DNA from: JAJNBA01 sp035696925
Lineage (GTDB): Bacteria; Actinomycetota; UBA4738; HRBIN12
Assembly (NCBI GenBank): GCA_035696925.1
Contig: DASSDW010000051.1
Span: 1 to 7,841, forward strand
Direction: 5' to 3'
DNA length: 7,841 nucleotides
Below the pieces are notes generated by a model. That model saw only the letters and a list, made by a program, of their open reading frames with translations. It ran no database searches and was not told the origin of the DNA. A program made the translations under genes and the position numbers. Each line of letters begins with the position of its first letter. Position 1 is the stretch's first letter. Positions 1 through 5,460 of this stretch are shown one piece after another.

Positions 1-112
1 CGACGTCGTCGGCGAAGGCCGCCGCCATCGCCTCACGATCGCTGCGGGCCATGGCGTCGAAAACCCCTCGCACGATGCGGGCGTTCTCATGCTCGACCGA
101 CGCATCGCTCAC
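1..112 (-). CDS. NTF2/SnoaL-like family protein, N-terminal fragment (runs off the left edge)
   Basis: Only the first 37 codons are inside the window. The reading frame begins with GTG at 112-110, and the peptide starts (V/M)SDASVEHENARIVRGVFDA and continues MARSDREAMAAAFADDV. The pattern 'N..ivr..fdA.ar.D...ma..fadDV' is typical of the first helices of SnoaL-like/NTF2-like alpha+beta barrel proteins, a large family of small enzymes and ligand-binding proteins; the particular reaction cannot be told from this piece. The start overlaps the mnmA stop codon by four bases (GTGA), and a GAGG Shine-Dalgarno sequence lies at 123-120, seven bases upstream, inside the end of mnmA. It is therefore very probably translationally coupled to mnmA and part of the same transcript. 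The family call rests on an N-terminus only. Confidence 0.6.
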   Translation of the reverse strand, partial: MSDASVEHENARIVRGVFDAMARSDREAMAAAFADDV

Positions 113-1179
113 CGGATCGCCTCGACGATCCGGCCTCCGCCGAGGACCTCGTCACCCCTGTACAGGACGGCGCTCTGGCCCGGCGCCACCGCTCGCTGGG
201 GCCGACGGAACTCCATGCGGACCCGGTCGTGGCCGCGCGGTTCGGCCACACACGGCACGTCGCCCCCCCGGGAGCGGATCCGGACCTCCGCCTCGAACGG
301 ACCGCCTGGTGGCGGCCCGCCGGCGACCCACGAGAACCGGTCCGCGACGAGGCCGCGGCGCTCCAGCAGCTCACCGGCGCCAACGACGACACGGTTGGTC
401 GCCTGATCGACGTCGACGACGTAGCGGCGCTCGCCCGCCGCGACGCCGGTGCCCCGCCGCTGTCCGATCGTGAACGCGAAGGCGCCGTCGTGCCGGCCGA
501 GCACCGTTCCTGCCGGGTCGACGACCTCGCCCTCCCGCACGAGGTGGGGCAGGTGTTCGCGCGCGTACGCGCCGGCGTCACCGGAGGGCGCGAAGCAGAG
601 CTCCTGGGAGTCGGGCTTGGTCGCCACCGGGAGGCCGAACCGCTCGGCCAGCGCGCGCGTCTCGGCCTTGCGCAGCGCACCGACCGGGAACAGCGACCGG
701 GCAAGCGCGAGCTGGCCCAGCATGTGGAGCATGTACGACTGATCCTTCGCCGGGTCGAGCCCTCGGAGCAGCCGCCAGCCGTGCGCGTCGTCGCCGGTCC
801 TCCGCACGTAGTGGCCGCTCGCGACGAGGTCGATCCCGAGGTCGTCGGCGCGGCGCAGGAAGGCCCCGAACTTGATCTCCCCGTTGCACCGCGCGCACGG
901 GTTCGGTGTGCGACCCGCCTCGTGCTCGGCAGCGAAGTCCGCGAGGACCGTGCGCTCGAAGTCCGCGGTCAGATCGCAGATCTCGAACGGGAACCCGCCG
1001 ATGCGAGCGGTCTCCGCGGCATCTCGCCGCGCGCTGGGGCCGCAGCAGCCGTGATCGACAGCGTCGAGATGGACGAGGCGCATGTGGGATCCCAGCACGT
1101 CGTAGCCCTGCTCTTGGAGCAGGCACGCGGCGACGGAGGAGTCGACGCCGCCGGACATCGCGACAAGCACGGACGGCAT
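109..1179 (-). CDS. mnmA: tRNA-specific 2-thiouridylase MnmA
   Basis: Cytoplasmic enzyme that adenylates and thiolates C2 of wobble uridine 34 in tRNAs for Lys, Glu and Gln, taking sulfur as persulfide from a cysteine-desulfurase relay. The 356-residue length is normal for the family. An N-terminal PP-loop ATP-binding motif SGGVDSS is at residues 9-15. The NPC motif carries the nucleophilic cysteine at C95 (followed by C98), and the second catalytic cysteine is C195 in SQELCFA; these match C102 and C199 of the E. coli enzyme. KDQSYML (145-151) and TIGQRRG (237-243) are further family signatures, and the C-terminal beta-barrel part runs from about 240 to the end. The ATG at 1179 puts the PP-loop at the expected distance, and a TAGCCT -10 hexamer sits six bases upstream with no Shine-Dalgarno, suggesting a leaderless mRNA. 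Its 3' end overlaps the next gene by four bases. The sulfur-donor genes are not in this window. Confidence 0.96.
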   Translation of the reverse strand: MPSVLVAMSGGVDSSVAACLLQEQGYDVLGSHMRLVHLDAVDHGCCGPSARRDAAETARIGGFPFEICDLTADFERTVLADFAAEHEAGRTPNPCARCNGEIKFGAFLRRADDLGIDLVASGHYVRRTGDDAHGWRLLRGLDPAKDQSYMLHMLGQLALARSLFPVGALRKAETRALAERFGLPVATKPDSQELCFAPSGDAGAYAREHLPHLVREGEVVDPAGTVLGRHDGAFAFTIGQRRGTGVAAGERRYVVDVDQATNRVVVGAGELLERRGLVADRFSWVAGGPPPGGPFEAEVRIRSRGGDVPCVAEPRGHDRVRMEFRRPQRAVAPGQSAVLYRGDEVLGGGRIVEAIR

Positions 1180-1185
1180 CCGACG

Positions 1186-1191
1186 AGGCTA
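1186..1191 (-). promoter_or_regulatory. Putative -10 element of mnmA (leaderless start)
   Basis: TAGCCT on the minus strand, matching TANNNT, ends six bases before the mnmA ATG. No purine-rich ribosome-binding site lies between them, so transcription would begin at or next to the start codon. No good -35 hexamer is visible, which is common in GC-rich actinobacterial promoters. Inference from geometry only. Confidence 0.5.
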
Positions 1192-1196
1192 TCAGC

Positions 1197-1211
1197 GGTC
1201 CGCTCCGGACC
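1197..1211. repeat. Perfect inverted repeat in the mnmA/pabBC divergent promoter region
   Basis: GGTCCG-CTC-CGGACC: two perfect 6-base arms around a 3-base spacer, centred between the -10 elements of the two divergent genes. It lies 6 to 20 bases upstream of the mnmA -10, where a -35 region would be. It could be a regulator site or chance in GC-rich DNA. The right arm also begins a short direct repeat of GGACCCG (1207-1213 and 1215-1221). Confidence 0.35.
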
Positions 1212-1242
1212 CGGGGACCCGAGCCCACGGCGTGGAGCCCCG

Positions 1243-1248
1243 TATCGT
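1243..1248 (+). promoter_or_regulatory. Putative -10 element of pabBC (leaderless start at ATG 1256)
   Basis: TATCGT matches TANNNT and is followed by exactly seven bases and then ATG at 1256. This geometry, repeated upstream of other genes in the window, argues that the longer GTG start at 1232 is not used, because the hexamer would lie inside it. No clear -35 is seen. Confidence 0.5.
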
Positions 1249-1255
1249 GGCGGCC

Positions 1256-3025
1256 ATGCTCGAGGCGCGGTTCGACGACCTCACGGGCGCCACGCCGTCG
1301 TTCCGGCTCGTGGGACCGATCGGCGTCCTGGAAGCGACGCGCACGGACGAGGTCCTCTCGGTGCTCGAGGGGGCGGAGGCGGCGGCCGGGCGCGGCCTCT
1401 GGGTCGCCGGGTTCGTGAGCTATGAGGCCGCGCCCGGCCTCGACCCGGCCCTCGTGGTCCGGGACCGCGTTCCCGACGACGCCTTCGCGGCGCTTCCCCT
1501 GGCCTGGTTCGCGATGTTCGAGCGCGCCGAGGAAACCGCGCTGCCGGTTCCTCGCGACGAGGGTGTCCCCCACGCTCCCGCCGGGACGTGGATGCCGACG
1601 ACCACGCGCGAACGCTTCGAGTCCTCCGTCGATGAGATCCACGAGCGCATCGCGGCCGGGGAGACGTACCAGGTCAACCACACGATGCGGCTGCGTTCCC
1701 GGGTGGAGGGCGATCCGCGCGGGCTCTACCGGGATCTGTGCTACGCGCAGCGGGGCGCCTACTCGGCCTACCTCGACCTCGGTCGGTACCGCGTGCTGTC
1801 CGCCTCGCCCGAGCTGTTCTTCGAGCGCAAGGGCGGGTCGGTCGTGACCCGGCCGATGAAGGGCACCGCACCGCGGGGCAGGTGGCCGGAGGAGGATCGC
1901 GCGGCGGCGGAGCACCTGCTCGCGTCCGCGAAGGACCGCGCCGAGAACGCGATGATCGTGGATCTGCTCCGGAACGATCTCGGACGCATCAGCCGGGCCG
2001 GCTCGGTCACGTGGGCGGACGTCTTCCAGGTGGAGCGCTACGAGACCGTCTGGCAACTCACCACGACCGTCTCGGCCGAGCTCGGGACCGGGATCGGGCT
2101 CGCCGAGATCTTCCGTGGCCTGTTCCCGAGCGGATCGGTCACGGGTGCGCCGAAGGTCCGGACGATGGAGATCGTCCGCGATCTCGAGGATTCACCTCGG
2201 GGGATCTACTGCGGGGCCGTCGGGTTCCTGGCGCCGGAGGGCTCCGGCCGGCCCGACGCCCGCTTCAACGTGGCGATCCGGACGGTCACGGTGGACACGG
2301 TCACCACGACCGCCGAGTACGGCGTGGGCGGCGGCATCACCTGGGACTCCGACGCAGGCAGCGAGTTCGAGGAAGCCGTCGCGAAGTCCCGAGTCCTCAC
2401 GGCGCGCCGCCCCGCGTTCGAGCTCCTGGAGACGATGCGCTTCGATCCGGCCGAGGGTGTCCGCCATCTCGACCGACATCTGGAGCGCCTCTCCGGATCC
2501 GCGGAGTACTTCGACTTCCGTCTCGACGACGTGGAGGTTCGGGAAGCCGTCGAGAAGACCGCCGCCTCGGCGCCGGCCACGACGGTGCGCCTGCGCCTCT
2601 CGCTCCGCAAGGACGGCACGGTGCGCGTGGTGGCCACGCCGTTCACGGACGACCCCGACGTCGTTCGCGTGGCGATCGACGATGTCGCCCAGGATCCGAG
2701 CGACGTCTTCCTCTTCCACAAGACGTCCCGCCGCGACCGATACGACGCGGCGCGCCGCCGTCACCCCGACGCGGACGACGTCCTCCTCGTCAACGACCGA
2801 CGTGAGATCACGGAATCGACGATCGCGAACGTCGCGGCGCGCATCGAGGGGCGATGGATCACGCCGCCGCTCGAGGCGGGGCTGCTCGCGGGGATCGGGC
2901 GTGCCGTCGCCCTCGAGGAAGGGCGTGTGGTCGAGGGAATGGTGACGATCGCCGACGCACGTTCGGCGGAGGAGCTCGCCCTGATCAGCGACGCTCGCGG
3001 GTGGCGCAGGGCCGTCCTGGTCTAG
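1256..3025 (+). CDS. pabB: Aminodeoxychorismate synthase component I fused to aminodeoxychorismate lyase (PabB-PabC)
   Basis: Bifunctional folate-pathway enzyme of 589 residues: the PabB part converts chorismate plus ammonia to 4-amino-4-deoxychorismate, and the PabC part eliminates pyruvate to give p-aminobenzoate. Residues about 115-385 form the chorismate-binding domain, with GETYQVNHTMRL (135-146), SASPELFFE (182-190, E186), RPMKGT with K202, PSGSVTGAPK (291-300) and GGGITWDSD (358-366). The lysine in RP(I/M)KGT marks PabB; anthranilate synthase TrpE has alanine there. Residues about 387-589 are a PLP fold-type IV aminotransferase-like domain: FELLETMR (388-395), Schiff-base lysine K489 in FHKT, and TESTIAN (519-525) matching the TExxxAN of PabC. 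A PabA glutaminase is needed but absent here. GTG at 1232 would add eight residues; ATG 1256 is preferred because TATCGT lies seven bases before it. The gene is divergent from mnmA, and its TAG stop shares the palindrome CTAG with the convergent 55-residue gene. Confidence 0.93.
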   Translation: MLEARFDDLTGATPSFRLVGPIGVLEATRTDEVLSVLEGAEAAAGRGLWVAGFVSYEAAPGLDPALVVRDRVPDDAFAALPLAWFAMFERAEETALPVPRDEGVPHAPAGTWMPTTTRERFESSVDEIHERIAAGETYQVNHTMRLRSRVEGDPRGLYRDLCYAQRGAYSAYLDLGRYRVLSASPELFFERKGGSVVTRPMKGTAPRGRWPEEDRAAAEHLLASAKDRAENAMIVDLLRNDLGRISRAGSVTWADVFQVERYETVWQLTTTVSAELGTGIGLAEIFRGLFPSGSVTGAPKVRTMEIVRDLEDSPRGIYCGAVGFLAPEGSGRPDARFNVAIRTVTVDTVTTTAEYGVGGGITWDSDAGSEFEEAVAKSRVLTARRPAFELLETMRFDPAEGVRHLDRHLERLSGSAEYFDFRLDDVEVREAVEKTAASAPATTVRLRLSLRKDGTVRVVATPFTDDPDVVRVAIDDVAQDPSDVFLFHKTSRRDRYDAARRRHPDADDVLLVNDRREITESTIANVAARIEGRWITPPLEAGLLAGIGRAVALEEGRVVEGMVTIADARSAEELALISDARGWRRAVLV

Positions 3026-3189
3026 TCGCGGTCGGACTCGGCGGGGAAGGAGAACGGGCGCATCCCGAACTCCTCCAACGGGCAGTCACACAGCGGACAC
3101 CGAGGCTCCTCGTACACGAGCACGGTCCGCTCGCAGTACGGGCATTCCCCTTCTCGCATCGCGGGCGGCTGGTGTGTTCCGTTCGGCAT
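3022..3189 (-). CDS. Small CxxC...CxxC zinc-ribbon-like protein, 55 residues
   Basis: A short reading frame from ATG 3189 to TAG at 3024-3022. The product has two cysteine knuckles, CPYC (C16, C19) and CPLC (C31, C34) plus C36, separated by eleven residues, then a hydrophobic/acidic tail with FGMRPFSFPAESD. CPYC...CPLC spacing is typical of rubredoxin-like or zinc-ribbon minidomains that bind one zinc or iron ion. I do not recognise a named family and assign no function. Reading is supported by the regular knuckles and a start-to-stop frame with no interruption, but the start is uncertain: the only purine-rich site (GGAG) is ten bases upstream of ATG 3189, and a second in-frame ATG at codon 11 would leave both knuckles intact. 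It faces pabBC tail to tail, the two stop codons sharing CTAG. It lies downstream of the 72-residue gene on the same strand, beyond a hairpin. It is short enough to be missed by length cut-offs. Confidence 0.6.
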   Translation of the reverse strand: MPNGTHQPPAMREGECPYCERTVLVYEEPRCPLCDCPLEEFGMRPFSFPAESDRD

Positions 3190-3296
3190 CAGGTTGGCGC
3201 TCCGGGGGGAGCGGTCCTCTCCTCCATCGGCACGAACCCGTGTACCTTGAATCAGGCAGTCAATCGGGATCCGCGACGAGCCCGGACGCGCGACGA

Positions 3297-3314
3297 CCCT
3301 CCCGGCGGGGAGGG
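3297..3314 (-). terminator. GC-rich hairpin, possible terminator of the 72-residue gene
   Basis: CCCTCCC-GGCG-GGGAGGG: a perfect 7-base stem with a 4-base loop, about 30 bases past the TAA of the minus-strand 72-residue gene and before the 55-residue gene. There is no T-run on either side, so it is not a canonical intrinsic terminator; high-GC actinobacteria often use such tail-less hairpins. It could equally be an RNA-processing or stabilising structure. Confidence 0.4.
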
Positions 3315-3343
3315 CCGTCGATCGATCCGCGAAGGGGGGCGCC

Positions 3344-3562
3344 TTACGCGGCTTCCATCTCCTTGCGGCTGCGGCGCTTGCCGCGAGCGACGTAGGTGTG
3401 CACCGGTTCGTGCTGCCAGCAGTAGTCCCACTTGTTGTAGATCGAGAGCTTGGTCCGGCATCCCGGCGCCGCGCACGTGCGGTCCGCCTGGTAGCGCTTG
3501 TTGGCCCGCGGGAGCGACCGGACCGACTGGCCGCGGAAACTCTCCTCCGCCATCTCGTTCAC
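3344..3562 (-). CDS. Small basic C-x4-C-x12-C-x2-H putative zinc-finger protein, 72 residues
   Basis: Reading frame from GTG 3562 to TAA 3346-3344. C30, C35, C48 and H51 make one likely zinc site: CAAPGC, then TKLSIYN, then CWQH. The segment 'C..pGC.t.LS.YN....C..H' resembles the short Cys-rich knuckles seen in small actinobacterial and phage DNA-binding proteins, but I cannot name a family. The C-terminal tail RGKRRSRK (60-67) is strongly basic, so nucleic-acid binding is possible; that is inference. An in-frame ATG three codons in (3553) is an equally good start: AAGGGA lies ten bases before it, while the same purines are only a few bases before GTG 3562. Either start keeps the whole motif. 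The gene stands alone, with about 150 bases of non-coding DNA on each side. It is likely expressed because the frame has a coherent, typical composition, but the function is unknown. Confidence 0.65.
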   Translation of the reverse strand: MNEMAEESFRGQSVRSLPRANKRYQADRTCAAPGCRTKLSIYNKWDYCWQHEPVHTYVARGKRRSRKEMEAA

Positions 3563-3595
3563 GTCCCTTCGTTGCTCGCACCGGAGGGCGGATGG

Positions 3596-3637
3596 GGTCT
3601 CCGTCCTCGTCGTGTGATTCGAACGATGCCGGAGACC
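3596..3637. repeat. 8-base inverted repeat upstream of the 72-residue gene
   Basis: GGTCTCCG at 3596-3603 and its exact complement CGGAGACC at 3630-3637, with 26 bases between. It lies 34-75 bases before the 72-residue gene, in its likely 5' untranslated or promoter region. It could form a stem-loop in the mRNA or be a regulator site; 8-base matches also occur by chance in a short GC-rich spacer. The rest of 3563-3716 shows no gene or clear -10 element. Confidence 0.25.
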
Positions 3638-3668
3638 GGTTCATTCCTCGGTGACGGCCCCCCGCGCG

Positions 3669-3688
3669 TCGCCACGGAATCGCCACGG
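3669..3688. repeat. Two direct copies of TCGCCACGG, 11-base period
   Basis: TCGCCACGG at 3669-3677 and 3680-3688, separated by AA, in the spacer between the crotonase gene and the 72-residue gene. An 11-base period would put both copies on nearly the same face of the helix, as in tandem activator sites. No other evidence supports a function. Confidence 0.25.
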
Positions 3689-3716
3689 GCCAAGAAAGAG
3701 ATGGGGCAGGATGCCG

Positions 3717-4490
3717 TCAGTCGCTGCCGAATTCGGGGGATCGCTTCTCGATGAACGCCCGCATGCCCTCACGCTGGTCAGCGCTCCCGAACAGCTCGAT
3801 GAAGAGCTCCTTCTCGCGGCCGATGCCCGTCGGTCCGGGCGTCTCGACCGCACCCCGGATCGCTTCCTTCGCAGCCGCGATGGCCTGCCGCGGGCCGCGG
3901 GCGAGCAGCCGCGCGTCCTGCACCGCCGCCTCCAGGACCTGATCCGCGGGCAGGACCCGCTCCACCAGCCGGAGCGCCTTCGCCTCGTCGGCCTCGACCT
4001 GCCTGCCCGTATAGGTGAGATCCCGGGCGACGCCGGCGCCCGCGAGCCTCGTCATGCGCTGGGTCCCTCCGGCCCCCGGGATGACCCCCAGCTTGATCTC
4101 GGGCTGGCCCACGCGAGCGTCGTCCGCGGCGTAGCGCAGATCGCAGGCGAGCGACAGCTCGAAGCCGCCCCCCAGGGCGAAGCCGGTGATCGCCGCGATC
4201 GAGACCTTCGGGATCGCCTCGAGGAGGTCGCACGCATCCCCGAGCTCCGTCACCTGCTCCCGGATCCCATCGTGATCCAGGTCGACCATCTCCTTGATGT
4301 CCGCGCCGGCGGCAAACAGCTTCGGACCTCCCCACAGGACGAGGGCTCCGACGTCGTCGCGCGATCCAGCCTCCTGCAGCCCTCGGAGGAGCTCGATCGA
4401 CAGCTGCAGGGAGATGGCGTTGGCCGGGGGGCGATCCAGGCGGACGATCCCGACGCCGTCGTCGACGTCGAGATGCACGAGCTCAGGCAT
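3717..4490 (-). CDS. Enoyl-CoA hydratase/isomerase (crotonase family)
   Basis: Cytoplasmic crotonase-fold enzyme of 257 residues, the usual length, probably hydrating 2-trans-enoyl-CoA in fatty-acid or related acyl-CoA breakdown. The oxyanion-hole segments are AAGADIKEM (60-68, A63) and GGGFELSLACD (107-117, G108). Both catalytic glutamates of classical enoyl-CoA hydratase are present: E111, in GGGFE, and E131, in QPEIKLGVIPGAGGTQRMTR (129-148), matching E144 and E164 of rat mitochondrial crotonase. That favours true hydratase activity over isomerases or decarboxylases that lack one of them. The C-terminal helices end in ...FIEKRSPEFGSD, typical of the family. The ATG at 4490 gives MPELVHLDVDDGVGIVRLDRPPANA, a normal N-terminus. 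The gene follows the SDR-like gene by 14 bases on the same strand, but TAGGGT eight bases before the ATG suggests an own leaderless promoter as well. The exact substrate cannot be read from the sequence. Confidence 0.93.
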   Translation of the reverse strand: MPELVHLDVDDGVGIVRLDRPPANAISLQLSIELLRGLQEAGSRDDVGALVLWGGPKLFAAGADIKEMVDLDHDGIREQVTELGDACDLLEAIPKVSIAAITGFALGGGFELSLACDLRYAADDARVGQPEIKLGVIPGAGGTQRMTRLAGAGVARDLTYTGRQVEADEAKALRLVERVLPADQVLEAAVQDARLLARGPRQAIAAAKEAIRGAVETPGPTGIGREKELFIELFGSADQREGMRAFIEKRSPEFGSD

Positions 4491-4498
4491 CGCGGCGC

Positions 4499-4504
4499 AC
4501 CCTA
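4499..4504 (-). promoter_or_regulatory. Putative -10 element of the crotonase gene
   Basis: TAGGGT (TANNNT) directly abuts the TGA stop of the upstream SDR-like gene (TGATAGGGT) and lies eight bases before the crotonase ATG. No ribosome-binding site is seen in the 14-base gap. Suggests that the crotonase can be made from an own leaderless transcript besides read-through from the SDR gene. Confidence 0.4.
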
Positions 4505-5395
4505 TCAGCCGCTTTCCGTCGACCCGGCCTCGACGTCGGCGACCTCGGCTGCGACGACGCGGAGGCCGTCTTCGAACGCGGTCATGCGGATGCCGAACGC
4601 GTCGGCGGCGCCCGGCGCGTCGGGAACCGAGGACATCGCGAAGAGCCCCGTGGCTCGGGCCGAGACGGGGATGCCGAGCAGCTCCGTCAGTCGCTCCGCC
4701 GCCTCGCCGGCGTCGAGATGCGCCGGCTCCCCGCCCTCGCCCTCGATCGCGAACACCTCGTCCGCGGTCAGCTCCTCCGGACCACCCAGGCTCCACGTGC
4801 CTCCCACGGGGTCGCGTCGGTCGTCGATCGCCGCCACCACCTGGGCAACGTCGGCCGCCAGCACCGGCGCGCAGCGCTGCGTGCCGTCGCCGACCACGAA
4901 CCCGTGGTCGGCACCCATCACCGTGGCGGCGAACCAGAGGCCGCCCAGCCCGTACGCGTGCGACGAGCGGAGCACCGCGTGTTCGAGGCCGCTCTGCACG
5001 ACGACCTCTTCCGCGAGTCCCTTCGCGCGGAGGAACGGATGCTCGTGGGCCACAGACGCGCCCGGAACCGAGAGCAGGATCACGCGACGCGTGCCCGCCT
5101 CCTTCGCCGCGCCGACGGCAGCGAGCGCGGAGCCGTGGTTCGCGGCGAGGATCTCGTCGTCGCTCGGCTGGTTCACGCCGCCCACAAGGTGCACGATCGT
5201 GTGGACACGCGGGAGGATCTCGATCAGCTCGTCCGGCTCCTCCACGGAGACGACGGCGACCTTCGCGCCGAGGGCTCGCAGCGGCTCGCTCGCCTCGGGA
5301 CGCCGGACGGTCGCACGCACCTCGTCGCGCTCCACGAGCGCCCGGACGATCGCGTGCCCGAGGACGCCGGACGCGCCCGTGACCATCACCGTCAA
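4505..5395 (-). CDS. Atypical SDR / NmrA-like NAD(P)-binding protein
   Basis: A 296-residue Rossmann-fold protein of the extended, atypical short-chain dehydrogenase group. The dinucleotide motif GASGVLG (7-13) follows the first strand; HLVGGVNQP (69-77) and VILLSVPGA (105-113) are the next strand ends. The classical YxxxK site reads FLRAK (121-125), so the catalytic tyrosine is replaced by phenylalanine while the lysine remains; VLRSSHAYG (141-149) is the usual post-catalytic strand. This fits NmrA-like or complex-I-chaperone-type members that bind NAD(P) but often do not reduce substrates. I infer a sensor, chaperone or non-classical enzyme role; no substrate can be named. The start is unusual: TTG 5395, GTG 5389 and ATG 5386 lie close together. 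TTG is chosen because later starts shorten the first beta strand, and it overlaps the stop of a five-codon upstream ORF. It is divergent from the kinase gene and followed by the crotonase. Confidence 0.85.
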   Translation of the reverse strand: MTVMVTGASGVLGHAIVRALVERDEVRATVRRPEASEPLRALGAKVAVVSVEEPDELIEILPRVHTIVHLVGGVNQPSDDEILAANHGSALAAVGAAKEAGTRRVILLSVPGASVAHEHPFLRAKGLAEEVVVQSGLEHAVLRSSHAYGLGGLWFAATVMGADHGFVVGDGTQRCAPVLAADVAQVVAAIDDRRDPVGGTWSLGGPEELTADEVFAIEGEGGEPAHLDAGEAAERLTELLGIPVSARATGLFAMSSVPDAPGAADAFGIRMTAFEDGLRVVAAEVADVEAGSTESG

Positions 5396-5409
5396 GCGAG
5401 CACCGCCAT
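5392..5409 (-). CDS. Possible leaderless five-codon upstream ORF (MAVLA) of the SDR gene
   Basis: ATG at 5409-5407 starts exactly seven bases after the TACCAT hexamer, the same spacing seen at other genes here, and encodes M-A-V-L-A before TGA at 5394-5392. That TGA overlaps the TTG start of the SDR gene (TTGA), and the alternative starts GTG 5389 and ATG 5386 follow within a few bases. Ribosomes could load on the leaderless ATG, stop, and reinitiate on the SDR gene. Too short to judge by composition; the case is positional only. Confidence 0.3.
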   Translation of the reverse strand: MAVLA

Positions 5410-5416
5410 GTCGGCG

Positions 5417-5422
5417 ATGGTA
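5417..5422 (-). promoter_or_regulatory. Putative -10 element of the SDR-like gene
   Basis: TACCAT on the minus strand, 21 bases before TTG 5395 and seven bases before ATG 5409. Transcription would start about at 5409, giving a leader of roughly 14 bases for the SDR frame. The -35 region shows no TTGACA-like hexamer. Confidence 0.45.
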
Positions 5423-5447
5423 CCGACGGCGCGAGGGCGGACCTCGG

Positions 5448-5453
5448 TAGCCT
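5448..5453 (+). promoter_or_regulatory. Putative -10 element of the phosphotransferase gene
   Basis: TAGCCT (the same hexamer as at mnmA) ends seven bases before GTG 5461. No Shine-Dalgarno is present, so the gene is predicted to be leaderless. This and the SDR -10 point away from each other with 25 bases between them, so the two -35 regions must overlap. Confidence 0.5.
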
Positions 5454-5460
5454 CGGATGC

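Noticed and set aside
229..1425. 398-residue plus-strand frame opposite mnmA
   Set aside because: Long open frames opposite real genes are expected at this GC content; no family motif, and mnmA is certain.
3239..3263. TTGACT on the minus strand as a -35 with TACACG as -10 for the 55-residue gene
   Set aside because: The spacer is only 13 bases and the -10 does not end in T; no acceptable hexamer exists at 17-18 bases.
3610..3630. tRNA T-loop-like sequence GTTCGAATC on the minus strand
   Set aside because: The flanking bases do not pair into a 5-base T stem, and no acceptor or anticodon arm is found nearby.
3252..3686. 144-residue minus-strand frame over the 72-residue gene
   Set aside because: Rich in Pro/Arg/Gly with no domain, and it covers the zinc-finger frame that has a clear motif; treated as a GC-frame shadow.
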